From DASWIG01 sp965371445 (GTDB lineage Bacteria; Acidobacteriota; Thermoanaerobaculia; Multivoradales; J023), in NCBI GenBank assembly GCA_965371445.1, contig CBDUYN010000014.1:1-64000 (forward strand): 64,000 nt of DNA. The letters are read 5' to 3'. Position numbers and translations under genes: made by a program. Shown piece by piece: positions 19,436 through 28,320 of the stretch. Numbering within the stretch: the first letter of the stretch is position 1; every line of letters starts with the position of its first letter. Under the pieces are notes generated by a model. That model searched no databases and was not told the DNA's origin. It was given only the letters and a program-made list of their open reading frames with translations.

Positions 19436-21067
19436 CAGTTGCACCAAGTGCCCATGGACGGAGGGCACCGACCGGCAGGTGGCGAACGCCGCGGTGTCGG
19501 TTACCGCGTCGGCCGGCTTACCCAGCGGGTTCTTGTACTCGCGTACTTGCCCGGTCTCCGTGTCCGTCACCCGCAGGACGTAGGCGACGTTCGTCGTCGT
19601 GGCGGCGAAAACCCAGAAACGGTGGTTGATCGCGCAGCCGTCGAGCACCTTGACGAGCACTTCCCAGTTGTCGGGTCCGAAGAACCAGAAGAGCGCCGAG
19701 TCGTCGGAGCCCTGGGGGACCCGGTGGCCCGAACCGCTCTTGCCCGCGAAATCCGACCATTCGACCTCGACCTGGAAGCGTCCGCGGTTGAGGCAGGCGA
19801 CGGTCTCGGCGGCTGTGCAGAAGGGTGGTGTCGGGCCAAAGTTTCGAGCGCGGATGAACGACTGATACAAGCCTGCCTCGAAGACTTCGAAGCTTGCCCA
19901 AGCCACGACAAAGCCCTCTCCCGACCGGGCGGCCACAGTGGGCTCAAATTGAAAATTGCTCGTCGTGGTATTGAGCTGTAGCTCCTCCCCGACTCGTTCT
20001 CCTGTTGACGAGAAACGTTGCCCCTGGATGCTGTCGTACCAGTTGTCGCTTCCGGCCGAGTATTCGCTCCCCCAGACGACGACGAACTCCCCGCCGCGTT
20101 CCATGGCCACAGCGGGCCACTCCTGGCGATCCGTGGTCGTCGTGTTGACCATGAAGCGATCGCTCAACGGCGTCGCGTCGGAGGCAAAACGGCGGGCAAA
20201 GACGTTGGTGTCGTCAAAAGTTGAGTCCGTCCACTCCATCCAGGCTACCACGAACTCCCCAGACGCGGCGACGTCGAGGGTGTTGAAAAGACCACGGGCG
20301 TAGCTGGTGTGGAACGCGAACGGCGGGCCGATCCGTGTACCGTCGGAGGAGAAGCGCTGTCCGCTGCCGCCCTCGACGGAATCCCATACGGCAAGGAAGC
20401 CTCCGTCAGGCGTCCAGTGGACGACGGGAAAAGAGGCTATCTTGGCCACGTTGTCGTCAACCTGGAATTCGCCGCCGAGCTCGCGCCCTGCCGACGAGAA
20501 TCGACGGGCCTGGATGGTCGCCCGCTCCAGACTCTTCCGACGCTGCCAAACGACCACGAAGTCTCCTCTGGGGTTGACGTCAACGTCGGCCCAGTGCAGG
20601 TTGTAGCCGTCGCTGGCCGCACCGATCAGGAACTCGTCGCTCGCAGGGGAACCCGTCGAGTCGAATTGCCGGCCCCAGACGTCGATGGTCAACAGGTACG
20701 ACGAGGGCCGCGTCCTGTGCCAGACGACGACGAACTTACCGTCGGGCGCCATCGCGACGTCAGGTCTCTCATGCATTCCCAGGTAGTCCTCGCTGACACG
20801 GAAATCGGCCGTCGAAGGAGTACCGTCGGAGGCAAATCGCCGCCCCCAGATGGACCAGTCGTAGCCGTAGGACGTGCCCTTGCCACGCTCCCAGACGACC
20901 ACGAAGTTTCCTCGGGCGTCCATGTCCATGGCGGGCTCGAAGTCAAAGTCCCCTTCCCCGCTGAGCTTGTAGTCGTCCCCCAGCGGCTCCGGCGTCTGCG
21001 CCAACGCCAGGGCTGCCAACAGGACGCCCAAGACGGCCAGAACGAAACGCGTCGATGGTTTCAGCAT
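19403..21067 (-). CDS. Exported seven-repeat (beta-propeller-like) protein with CLNxGRF domain
   Basis: The protein is 554 aa with a signal peptide (to about residue 23). Seven repeats of about 55-60 aa follow. Each has the form D--P-G-FVVVW-----...-I-GRRF-S-GTP-...F-V, for example GNFVVVWERGKG and GKFVVVWHRTRP. Seven repeats suggest a seven-bladed propeller. Residues about 420-530 form a domain starting VACLNRGRFQVEVEWSDFAG and ending TDTETGQVREYKNPLG, shared with the CHRD protein at the left edge. The last 23 residues (RSVPSVHGHLVQLDSNAPVL...) are antisense to a neighbouring broken gene. The native stop after AFATC was therefore probably lost in a deletion. Likely a secreted or surface protein; function unknown. 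Confidence 0.8.
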   Translation of the reverse strand: MLKPSTRFVLAVLGVLLAALALAQTPEPLGDDYKLSGEGDFDFEPAMDMDARGNFVVVWERGKGTSYGYDWSIWGRRFASDGTPSTADFRVSEDYLGMHERPDVAMAPDGKFVVVWHRTRPSSYLLTIDVWGRQFDSTGSPASDEFLIGAASDGYNLHWADVDVNPRGDFVVVWQRRKSLERATIQARRFSSAGRELGGEFQVDDNVAKIASFPVVHWTPDGGFLAVWDSVEGGSGQRFSSDGTRIGPPFAFHTSYARGLFNTLDVAASGEFVVAWMEWTDSTFDDTNVFARRFASDATPLSDRFMVNTTTTDRQEWPAVAMERGGEFVVVWGSEYSAGSDNWYDSIQGQRFSSTGERVGEELQLNTTTSNFQFEPTVAARSGEGFVVAWASFEVFEAGLYQSFIRARNFGPTPPFCTAAETVACLNRGRFQVEVEWSDFAGKSGSGHRVPQGSDDSALFWFFGPDNWEVLVKVLDGCAINHRFWVFAATTTNVAYVLRVTDTETGQVREYKNPLGKPADAVTDTAAFATCRSVPSVHGHLVQLDSNAPVLLFC

Positions 21068-21222
21068 AGCTCTCTCAATGCTTTGAAGGCTCCATCAGCA
21101 TAACACGAAGCCATCGAGAGTCAAGCGCCAACCGACCGCGAGCTGACGCGACCAGCCAATCCGCTGCGCCACCCTTCACCCCCTCGCCACTTCTGCTAGA
21201 CTCGCCCCCGTTGAGAGCCCAG

Positions 21223-21369
21223 ATGGACGGGAAGAAGCTCGGAGACGAAGCCGCCCGCCCGACGCTGGAGCGCATCCGCGCCGACCGCGATCGCGTGTGT
21301 CCGAGGCTCCGTCCCTTCCTCGACACCATCCGGAGGCGGCTCTGCGACCGGCTCGCAGCGACGGCGTGA
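21223..21369 (+). CDS. 48-aa ORF, possible regulator fragment
   Basis: It reads MDGKKLGDEAARPTLERIRA, then RVCPRLRPFLDTIRRRLCDR. The second half resembles a helix found just before helix-turn-helix domains of some regulators in this group. It may be a leftover fragment. No good ribosome site. Confidence 0.25.
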   Translation: MDGKKLGDEAARPTLERIRADRDRVCPRLRPFLDTIRRRLCDRLAATA

Positions 21370-21481
21370 GTCGTCCTGACGCCCTTGCCGTCGAGCCCTA
21401 AATCAGGGTCGGAACGGCGGAAAAAGCCCTCGCGTCCGGTCGTGCCTTCGCGTTCCTTCGCGAGACTCCGGCGGGAGTCGA

Positions 21482-21522
21482 GGGCGAGAGCGAGCGGCCG
21501 GCGGGCGAGAGTGAGCGGCCGG
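21482..21522. repeat. Two tandem 21-bp units
   Basis: GGGCGAGAGCGAGCGGCCGG (21482-21501) is followed, after one base, by the same sequence with one change (21503-21522). Confidence 0.6.
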
Positions 21523-21668
21523 GCGCCACCTCCCAGAGCCGTTTCTCGAGTCGCCGGACGCGAGCGACCTGGTAGGGCCACGGCGCTCGCGAGCCAAGGC
21601 AGAGTTGGCTCCACTTCTCGACCTGGGCAGAGAAATCGGGGTGGTCATCGTCTTGCGGTGATCGTACC

Positions 21669-24290
21669 TCAGGGGTCGGCGGACGACCACGACGACAGGT
21701 CACCGGACTCGAAGCCGTCGGCAAAGACCTGTGCGCCAAGCCCCTCGGCCCACAGCTCGAAGCCGGCGTCCGGGTCGCCGGCGTTGAAGAAGACTCGGCC
21801 GCCGGCCGGCGTGAACTCCCGCGGGCTGGACGACCCCGGTCCCGGAAAGAGGTCCCCGAGGCGGCGTGGAACGAAGTCATCGGGGCCCATCACCCACGGC
21901 TCCAGACCGTGGACGCCGTCGGCGGCGGCGAAGAACAGACGGTCGCCAGCGACCGTGAGCTGCTGTGGGATGCTAGGCTCGGGACCCTGGCGCAGGTCCG
22001 CGTGGAGCCGCGTGCCGGCCTCGGTGCCGTCGGTCACCCACAGCTCCTGGCCGTGGACGCCGTCGTCGGCACTGAAGAACACACGGCCTCCGAAGGCCTG
22101 GAGCTCGTACCCCTTCAGCGGGTAGGGTCCCAGCTGAATGGTCCGCAAACGCCGCGTGCCGGCCGCCGTGCCATCGCTCACCCAGAGCTCGGACGTCCGC
22201 TGCTGGCGGAGGGTGAAGACCAGCTGGTCGCCGGCAACCACGGATACCGGACTGTAGATAGAACCCTCCACGGAGGTGACGAACGTCAGACCGGCCGTGT
22301 CGTCGAAGACCCACAATTGGTATCCTCCCGGGGCGAGAACGAAGATGAAGAGGCGGTCTCCCACCGTCCGCAGATTCGTTATGAACGAATACTCACAATC
22401 GGGGCAAAGGTCCTGCGCCCGCGCGACGAGTCGGGTACCGGCGGTGATGCCGGTACCGTCGATGGTGCCAGTGCTGCGCCACAGCGTGTCGTGGACCACC
22501 AGGAAGAGGTCGCCGCCGAAGGTCTCGGTCTCCAGCACAAAACCACAATCCTCGATCGGGCAGAAGGGGAGGTCTCTGAGGTCGCCGACGAAGCGGGTGC
22601 CGTCGCGGGTGCCGTCGCTGCGCCAAAGTTGGAGAGGGTTTCCTCTGGAGAGGGCGACGAAATAGAGAAAACCGTTATACTCGCGGGCACCCCAGGGATA
22701 GGCGACAATCAGCAGGGTATCGTCGAGCAACTGGACGAGAGAGCCGTCGTCCTCGAGGACGGAGAGGCCCAATTGCCATGGATTCGTTTCGAAGAAAAAG
22801 GCCCGGCCGGCGGCCGAGATCGGCTGCAGATACCGATCGCTGACGATTTGAGTGCCCGCCGCGGTGCCGTCGGTGATCCCTGTCTGGAGCGGCGGAAAGG
22901 CGTTGAAGAGCAGCTTGCCCCGGTGCTCCACCAGCCGCCGCGGATCACCCGACGGAGGAGTAGGCGGGCGCTCGAGAGCCCTGGTGCCGGCGACGGTGCC
23001 GTCGCTCGTTACCAGGCTGCCATACAGGCTCAACGCCACGCCCTGATCCGTGGCGGTCATCTCCAGGGCCGGTCCCAGGAAGGATCGAAGCGGAATCGTC
23101 GTTTCAGGCGTGCCGGAGGATCGATAGAGAACCCCTCTCGAGCTTGGGTCTTCGGCCACCAGGTAGAGGTAGGGGCCCGATGCCACCATTTGTCTGACCC
23201 TGCCAGGAAGCTGGCCGACGGAAACAACGTCGTCGGCTCCGACACCGATCGACAGCAACGTGTACGGAGACTTGATGGTAGCGAAGTAGAGCCGGCCGTC
23301 GTAGATCGCCGCAGCCCAGTCGACGTCGACGATCGGAACCGCCGGCATGCCGAAGAAGACCGGCCGAGTGCCCTCCGGGCTGCCGTCACTCTGCCAGAAA
23401 TATCGCTGCCAGACGCCATCGGCCAACTGGTGGAAAGAGAAGAAAGCCCGGCCGCCGTCTGTAAACTGCAAGTGCGCTAGGTCGGTCTCGTTGCCGGCCG
23501 GTTTCTGCCAGATACGGCGGGTTCCCGCGGCTGTGCCGTCGCTCACCCAGAGGGCAGACGAGTCGGACCGTTCGGCGAAGAAAAGCAGGTCGCCGACGGG
23601 CAACGGTTCGTCGAAGGCGGCCCCGCGGCTGCCCCCCTCAGTGGCCAGCCGCTCGACGCGGACGCCGTCGCTCCACCAGAGCTCCACGCCCCAGAGCAGG
23701 AAGAGGTTGGGCCCCGCCACCGCGACCTGCGGACCGGAGGACAGCCGGTCGGTGAGGAGCGTTGTACCGTTCAAGGTGCCGTCACTCAGCCACACCTCGC
23801 CGTTGGCCCGCGCGTAGACCGCCTGCTCGCCCCAGGCGACAACGGACCTGCGATATCTGTTGGGCATCGTGAACGGAAAGGTGGTCAGCCTCTGGGCTCC
23901 TCTGACGGTCGTACCGGGCGCGGTCCAGAGCTGGCAACCGCGGGCCTCGCCGCAGCTCTCGAAGAAGAGGCGATCACCGACGACGGTCGGCCAGCGAGCG
24001 TCGCCCGAGCAACGGCCCGGACAGATGTCGGCGACGACGCGGGTACCCTCGGGGGTGAGGTCGCTGCGGAAGAGCTCGGCTCCCGTCCAGGTGGTTCGGC
24101 TCCTGAAGAAGAGGTTGCCCTGGAAGGTGACCAGATTCGCCCCGGTGAACGGCCCCGACACGGCCGGCCCCGGGGCCAGGTCGACGACCCGGCGGACCTG
24201 TTCGCGAGCCGGCCGGCGAGCAGAAGCGGTCAGGGTCCCGGCCGACAGGATGAGGATCAGGAAGAGAGTCAGGCGCTGTTTTTTTCTCAT
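21669..24290 (-). CDS. Exported ELWxxDGTxxGT-repeat protein with FADGFESGD tail
   Basis: Starting at 24290 (MRKKQRLTLFLILILSAGTL) gives a clear signal peptide; ten more upstream codons are open. The protein has 873 aa. It is made of repeats around ELW-SDGT-AGTR--, for example LWVSDGTAAGTRRIWQKPAG, ELWVSDGTAAGTRRL and ELWVTDGTEAGTRLHADL. These alternate with GDRLFF--- strands, as in the ELWxxDGT repeat proteins of environmental bacteria, which are predicted to form propellers. The end VFADGFESGDLSSWSSADP matches that of the GH5-like protein, suggesting a common export or anchoring route. The function is unknown; it is likely surface or secreted. A segmental copy of the MFS gene end lies 47 bp upstream. 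Confidence 0.85.
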   Translation of the reverse strand: MRKKQRLTLFLILILSAGTLTASARRPAREQVRRVVDLAPGPAVSGPFTGANLVTFQGNLFFRSRTTWTGAELFRSDLTPEGTRVVADICPGRCSGDARWPTVVGDRLFFESCGEARGCQLWTAPGTTVRGAQRLTTFPFTMPNRYRRSVVAWGEQAVYARANGEVWLSDGTLNGTTLLTDRLSSGPQVAVAGPNLFLLWGVELWWSDGVRVERLATEGGSRGAAFDEPLPVGDLLFFAERSDSSALWVSDGTAAGTRRIWQKPAGNETDLAHLQFTDGGRAFFSFHQLADGVWQRYFWQSDGSPEGTRPVFFGMPAVPIVDVDWAAAIYDGRLYFATIKSPYTLLSIGVGADDVVSVGQLPGRVRQMVASGPYLYLVAEDPSSRGVLYRSSGTPETTIPLRSFLGPALEMTATDQGVALSLYGSLVTSDGTVAGTRALERPPTPPSGDPRRLVEHRGKLLFNAFPPLQTGITDGTAAGTQIVSDRYLQPISAAGRAFFFETNPWQLGLSVLEDDGSLVQLLDDTLLIVAYPWGAREYNGFLYFVALSRGNPLQLWRSDGTRDGTRFVGDLRDLPFCPIEDCGFVLETETFGGDLFLVVHDTLWRSTGTIDGTGITAGTRLVARAQDLCPDCEYSFITNLRTVGDRLFIFVLAPGGYQLWVFDDTAGLTFVTSVEGSIYSPVSVVAGDQLVFTLRQQRTSELWVSDGTAAGTRRLRTIQLGPYPLKGYELQAFGGRVFFSADDGVHGQELWVTDGTEAGTRLHADLRQGPEPSIPQQLTVAGDRLFFAAADGVHGLEPWVMGPDDFVPRRLGDLFPGPGSSSPREFTPAGGRVFFNAGDPDAGFELWAEGLGAQVFADGFESGDLSSWSSADP

Positions 24291-24337
24291 GGTAGCCTTG
24301 CCTCTATAGTACGAGGACATCCGGCGGTGGTCAAGCC

Positions 24338-24622
24338 TTTCGTTTCATCGGTGGCGCGCTGGCGGTGGCGGCGCTCGGCGCCCTCTTTCAGGCCCGCCAG
24401 TCGGCGGCGAGCGGCGGGCTCGACGTCGACGCGGCGCTCGATCCCGAGCTGCGAGCGGCGCTCGATCCGGCGACGCTCGACGCCCTCCAGGGAGCGTTGC
24501 TCCACGCCCTCGACGGCGTCTTCGGCGCGTTGACGGGGATCTCCGTGGTGGTGCTCCTCTGCGCGGCGGTGTTTCCGCGGGGTGGCGCGGAGGAGCTGGC
24601 CTGGCGGGAGGATGGCAAATGA
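24338..24622 (+). pseudogene. Orphan copy of the MFS transporter 3' end
   Basis: Bases 24338-24606 match 8221-8489 with no gaps and only scattered changes. They encode the last membrane segments of the DHA2 transporter (ALGALFQARQSAASGGLDVD ... PRGGAEELAWREDGK-stop). There is no start or upstream part, so this is a fragment. It preserves what is probably the native stop, which the full-length gene at 7033-8592 lacks. Confidence 0.9.
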
Positions 24623-24715
24623 GTCGCCGATTGACGCCCGGGGCTCTGGGAGCTAGACTGGCTCGTGGGCTCGGCGACGTAAAAGGACCGAGCCAAGACG
24701 AACCCGGAGTCTCCC

Positions 24716-25030
24716 ATGAGCCAAATGACGGAAGCCGCGCAACTCTCAGAGCTGTCGAGCCTGACGAAGTCCAGGTCCGACGTTCGCTTAGAGTCACCTC
24801 GGCCGAAGTCGGACGCAGCTCGTCCCAGCTTGTTCGCAATCGCCTTGATGGTCGGCGCTCTCGGTTTGTCTGTGGCGGATTCGCTCCCTGGTGGATTGAG
24901 TGGCGGTGGCGGCTTCTTGCTGGGATTGACCGGAGCCCTTGTAGTGTTTTCCGGTTTGGGCTTCCTGGCGGCGCTTCGTGAACAAAGAGCCGCCGAGACG
25001 CCTCGCGGAGGCCAGGAAGATGGATCCTAA
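24716..25030 (+). CDS. Small membrane protein of unknown function
   Basis: The 104-aa protein has a Ser/Arg-rich N-terminal segment (about 35 residues), then two predicted membrane helices (SLFAIALMVGALGLSVADSL and LLGLTGALVVFSGLGFLAAL), joined by a GGLSGGGG hinge, and a charged tail. An inverted repeat (GGCTCG ... CGAGCC, 24669-24695) lies upstream. It overlaps the next gene by 11 bp, so the two form an operon ending at the hairpin at 25491. No family recognised. Confidence 0.6.
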   Translation: MSQMTEAAQLSELSSLTKSRSDVRLESPRPKSDAARPSLFAIALMVGALGLSVADSLPGGLSGGGGFLLGLTGALVVFSGLGFLAALREQRAAETPRGGQEDGS

Positions 25031-25487
25031 AGAGTGGTTCCCGAAATGGGCCACCCGAAGTGACCTCGCTGCGGCCGCGTTAGGCTACGCAACTGGGTTT
25101 GCCGTCGACATCTTCTACTTTCCTGCCGGTGTCCCTCCGGGAACGACAGCAGGCGTCTTTGCGGTCGGCACGGTGGGTTTGAAGAACTCCGTGCAGACCG
25201 TTCTTGAAGCTTATCGGCAGAGAAAGCGGAGGGAACGAGGTCGTTTGGCCCTGGAGGAAAAAACCCGCCTCTTGCATCAAACCCTGGCCGAGGAGGAGCT
25301 CGAAGAGCCTGCCGGGAAACTTGCTCAGGATCTTCAACTCTGGCGGAAAGGGATCCTTGAAGATCGTGATCTCCAGCAAATTTTGACCGAGGCGATTCGG
25401 GACTACCGAAGGAGCAGGCGACTTGAGCCTGATCCGTACAATCCCGTGCGAGGCCGGGGCCAGAGTCTGGAAGTGGACGCGGAGTAA
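25020..25487 (+). CDS. Membrane-associated protein of unknown function
   Basis: The start at 25020 follows AGGAAG, overlaps the previous gene's end by 11 bp and gives 155 aa; the frame is open 14 codons further upstream. After a short N-terminus there is one or two membrane segments (LAAAALGYATGFAVDIFYFP and TTAGVFAVGTVGLKNSV). A long charged, probably coiled-coil helical tail follows (RQRKRRERGRLALEEKTRLL ... AEEELEEPAGKLAQDLQLWR). With the upstream two-helix protein it forms a small operon closed by a terminator. No family recognised. Composition is slightly less GC-rich than its neighbours. Confidence 0.65.
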   Translation: MDPKEWFPKWATRSDLAAAALGYATGFAVDIFYFPAGVPPGTTAGVFAVGTVGLKNSVQTVLEAYRQRKRRERGRLALEEKTRLLHQTLAEEELEEPAGKLAQDLQLWRKGILEDRDLQQILTEAIRDYRRSRRLEPDPYNPVRGRGQSLEVDAE

Positions 25488-25490
25488 ACA

Positions 25491-25515
25491 GCCCTCCCGC
25501 AAGGGAGGGCCTTTG
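25491..25515 (+). terminator. Intrinsic terminator
   Basis: GCCCTCCC-GCAA-GGGAGGGC followed by CTTTG, three bases after the stop of the previous gene. Its core is the same as the hairpin at 8511-8537. Confidence 0.8.
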
Positions 25516-25598
25516 TAGTCGGCGTGCCGGCGCGTGAACGGTTCACGCGCCGAACCTCCCAGGCTTGGGTTAGACTTCGGTCTCCTGGAAAGAAGGTC

Positions 25599-28190
25599 AT
25601 GAACCTCGTCGGCACCACCATCGGACACATCCGCATCGTCGACACCCTGGGCAAGGGTGGGATGGGAGAGGTCTACGCCGGCTACGACGAGGCCTTGAAG
25701 CGCAAGGTGGCGGTCAAGGTGATCCGCGCCGAAAAGCGCCTCGACGCGGAGACCAAGGCACGTTTCCTGCGCGAGGCGCGGATCCTCTCACAGCTCGACC
25801 ACCCCGGGATCTGCCGGATCTACGATCTAGTCGAGGACGCAGAGAGCGACTTCCTCGTCCTCGAGCTCGTCGAAGGCAGGAGCCTCAAAGAGGCTTTGAA
25901 GGAGGATCTCGGGACGACGGAAAAGCTCCGGATCGCCGAGCAGGTGGCATCCGCGCTGGGTGCGGCCCATGCCCGTGGCGTCGTGCACCGCGACCTCAAG
26001 CCGGAAAACGTCATGCTCACCCCCGACGGCGAGACCGCTTCCGGCGGGGCCGCCTCCGGCCGGGTCAAGGTGCTCGACTTCGGCATCGCTCACTCCGTCG
26101 ACGAGCGGCTGGCGGCATCGATCGAGGAGCCCCGCCAAAGCGATCCTTCGACCGGCCGTCGCGGAGCTCCTTTCCCCACCGGGCCCGTCGACGTCCCGGA
26201 GACCGGCGAGGTCTCTCTCGCGGAGCCGAGGCTGACGAGAACGGCCGTGAGCTCCGCTTCTCCGGGCGCCGGTCCTTCCTCGTCCGGGGAGTCCGGTCCT
26301 TTCGTCGAGACGCGGCTCGGCACCGTCATGGGGACGATCGCCTACATGAGCCCGGAGCAGGCACGGGGCGAGCGCGCCACCGCGGCCGGGGACGTCTACT
26401 CCCTGGGCCTCGTGTTCCAGGAGCTTTTCACCGGCCGCGCCGCCTACGAGGAAGGCATGAGGCCCATGGTGCATCTCATGAAGGCCGCGGCCGGCGAGAC
26501 ACGGCCGGTCACCGGGATCGACCTGGAGCTCGCGGCGCTCGTCACCCGGATGAAGTCGCTCGCTCCCGAGGGGCGTCCTTCAGCAGCCGAGACGGCGGAG
26601 CGGTTGCGGTGGATTCGCGATCGTCCGCGGCGGCGGTTGCTGCGCCTGGCGGCGGCCGCGGTCCTCGCCGTCCTCTTCCTCGGGACGCTCAAGTACACCC
26701 TCGACCTGCGCCGCGCCGAGCGACGGGCGAGCGAGGCCCGCCGCGAGGCCGAGAAGGTCTCGGAGTTCCTGGTGAGCCTCTTCGAGGTCTCGGATCCCGG
26801 GAAGGCCCTCGGCGACACCGTCACGGCCCGGGAGCTCCTCGACAAGGGCGCGGCAAGGATCGCCGAAGAGCTCCGCGACGAGCCCCTGACCCAATCGCGG
26901 GTGATGCTGACGATGGGCCGGGTCTATCGCCGGCTGGGCCTCTACGAGAAGGCCCGGCCGTTGCTGGAAGAGGCGCTCGACGTGCGGCGCGATCTGCTCG
27001 GCGACGAGCACTTCGGAACGGCCGCTTACCGCGACCACCTGGCAAGCCTCTACCACGACCAGGGCGACTACGAGCCGGCCGAACCGCTTTTTCAGAGCGC
27101 CTTGAAGATCCGCGAAGACGTGCTGGGGCCCGAGCACGTCACCGTCGCCGCGAGCCTCAACAACCTGGCGTTCCTCTACCGCGCCTGGGGCCGGACCGAG
27201 CAGGCCGAGCCGCTCTTCCGGCAGGCTTTGGAGATCCAGGTGAAAGCCCTCGGCTCCAAGCATCCGGACGTCACGAGGAGCCTCAACAACCTCGGCGAGC
27301 TCTACCGGGCCCGCGGCGAGCACAGCCGGGCGGAGCCCCTGCTGCTGCGGGCGGCCGAGGTCCAGGAAGAGCGCTTCGGATCCGACCATCCCGAGGTGGC
27401 GGTGAGCCTCAACAACCTCGCCATGGTCTACCACGAGCAGGGGGAGGCCGCGCGGGCCGAGCCCCTGTACCTGCGCACCCTGGCAATCTTCGAAAAAGTC
27501 CTCGGTCCCGTTCACGCCGACGTGGCCACGATCTTGAACAACCTCGCGGAGCTCTACCGTGTCACGGGCGACTACCGCCGGGCGGAGCCTCTCTACCAGC
27601 GCGCCCTGGCGATCCAGGAGGAGGCATTGGGACCGATCCACCCCAGCATCGCCGTCACGCTCGCCAACCTCGCCGACCTCTACAGCGCCAAAGGCGAGAG
27701 GACGCGGGCCGAAACTCTCTACCGACGCGCTCTAAGGGTCCAGGAAGAGGCGCATCCAAGCGTCGCGGTGACTTTGAACCACCTGGCCGACCTTGACACC
27801 CGGCTAGGCCGGACCGAGGAAGCCGAGGCCCTCTTCCGGCGCTCGCTGGCGAGCACCGAGCAAGCACTGGCCGAGCAGCCGGAGAGCCGATCCGCACAAA
27901 GCCGGCTCGCGGCGACCCAAGTCGGACTGGGAAAGCTGTACCAGGTCCTGGGATCGAGCGAGCAGGCCACGGAGGCCTGGGACCGCGCCGTCGCCTTGAT
28001 GGAGCCGTTGACGGCCGGCTCCGAGGTCGTCGCCTACGCCCACGTCCACGCCCTGGCGCTCCTTTACCTCGGCCGTGTCGACGAGGCTCGTCCGCTGGCA
28101 TCCCGGCTGCTGGCGAAGGGCTGGAGCCATCCGGATTTTCTAGAGCTTTGCCGGGAGCACGGGCTGTTGGAGAAGATCACCCGGGGATAA
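25599..28190 (+). CDS. Membrane Ser/Thr protein kinase with C-terminal TPR array
   Basis: ATG 25599 follows GGAAAGAAGG and gives 863 aa. The Hanks-type kinase domain (about 1-335) has GKGGMGEVYAG, VAVKVI (Lys), HRDLKPENV, DFGIA and MSPEQA. Between DFG and SPE there are about 90 residues instead of the usual 25-35: an S/T/P-rich insertion in the activation segment. A membrane helix (about 346-368) precedes a periplasmic coiled-coil (RRAERRASEARREAEKV). Eight or nine kinesin-light-chain-like TPRs of about 42 aa follow (LNNLAMVYHEQGEAARAEPL and similar), for binding partner proteins. The substrate is unknown. A nested hairpin element begins at its stop codon. Confidence 0.9.
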   Translation: MNLVGTTIGHIRIVDTLGKGGMGEVYAGYDEALKRKVAVKVIRAEKRLDAETKARFLREARILSQLDHPGICRIYDLVEDAESDFLVLELVEGRSLKEALKEDLGTTEKLRIAEQVASALGAAHARGVVHRDLKPENVMLTPDGETASGGAASGRVKVLDFGIAHSVDERLAASIEEPRQSDPSTGRRGAPFPTGPVDVPETGEVSLAEPRLTRTAVSSASPGAGPSSSGESGPFVETRLGTVMGTIAYMSPEQARGERATAAGDVYSLGLVFQELFTGRAAYEEGMRPMVHLMKAAAGETRPVTGIDLELAALVTRMKSLAPEGRPSAAETAERLRWIRDRPRRRLLRLAAAAVLAVLFLGTLKYTLDLRRAERRASEARREAEKVSEFLVSLFEVSDPGKALGDTVTARELLDKGAARIAEELRDEPLTQSRVMLTMGRVYRRLGLYEKARPLLEEALDVRRDLLGDEHFGTAAYRDHLASLYHDQGDYEPAEPLFQSALKIREDVLGPEHVTVAASLNNLAFLYRAWGRTEQAEPLFRQALEIQVKALGSKHPDVTRSLNNLGELYRARGEHSRAEPLLLRAAEVQEERFGSDHPEVAVSLNNLAMVYHEQGEAARAEPLYLRTLAIFEKVLGPVHADVATILNNLAELYRVTGDYRRAEPLYQRALAIQEEALGPIHPSIAVTLANLADLYSAKGERTRAETLYRRALRVQEEAHPSVAVTLNHLADLDTRLGRTEEAEALFRRSLASTEQALAEQPESRSAQSRLAATQVGLGKLYQVLGSSEQATEAWDRAVALMEPLTAGSEVVAYAHVHALALLYLGRVDEARPLASRLLAKGWSHPDFLELCREHGLLEKITRG

Positions 28191-28315
28191 ATCCCCGGGC
28201 TAATTTCAAAAGGCGCCCTACGGGCTTACCGGCTAAAGCCGGAAGAATCCCGCGGCTTCAGCCGCAGAGCCCGTAGGGCGCCCTTCAAAATGTAGCCCGG
28301 GGTTTCAACCCCGGG
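28180..28315. repeat. Nested REP-like hairpin element
   Basis: Five inverted repeats in 136 bp. CCCGGGGAT/ATCCCCGGG (28180-28199) covers the kinase stop codon. A 15-bp arm GGCGCCCTACGGGCT (28212-28226) pairs with 28268-28282. That arm encloses CCGGCT-aa-AGCCGG (28229-28242) and GCGGCT-tc-AGCCGC (28251-28264). CCCGGGGTT-tc-AACCCCGGG (28296-28315) ends the element. The last one is repeated almost exactly at 30873-30894. It probably acts as a bidirectional terminator between convergent genes. Confidence 0.8.
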
Positions 28316-28320
28316 TGGAC

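Larger units (their letters stand above)
21068..21668. other. Intergenic region with tandem 21-bp repeat and one possible short ORF
   Basis: Little coding signal. It contains two near-identical 20-bp units at 21482-21522 and a 48-aa ORF at 21223-21369. Other open frames are R/S/P-rich and lack motifs. Confidence 0.5.

Noticed and set aside
21399..21614. Overlapping R/S/P-rich frames on both strands
   Set aside because: Composition only; contains a tandem repeat and no domain.
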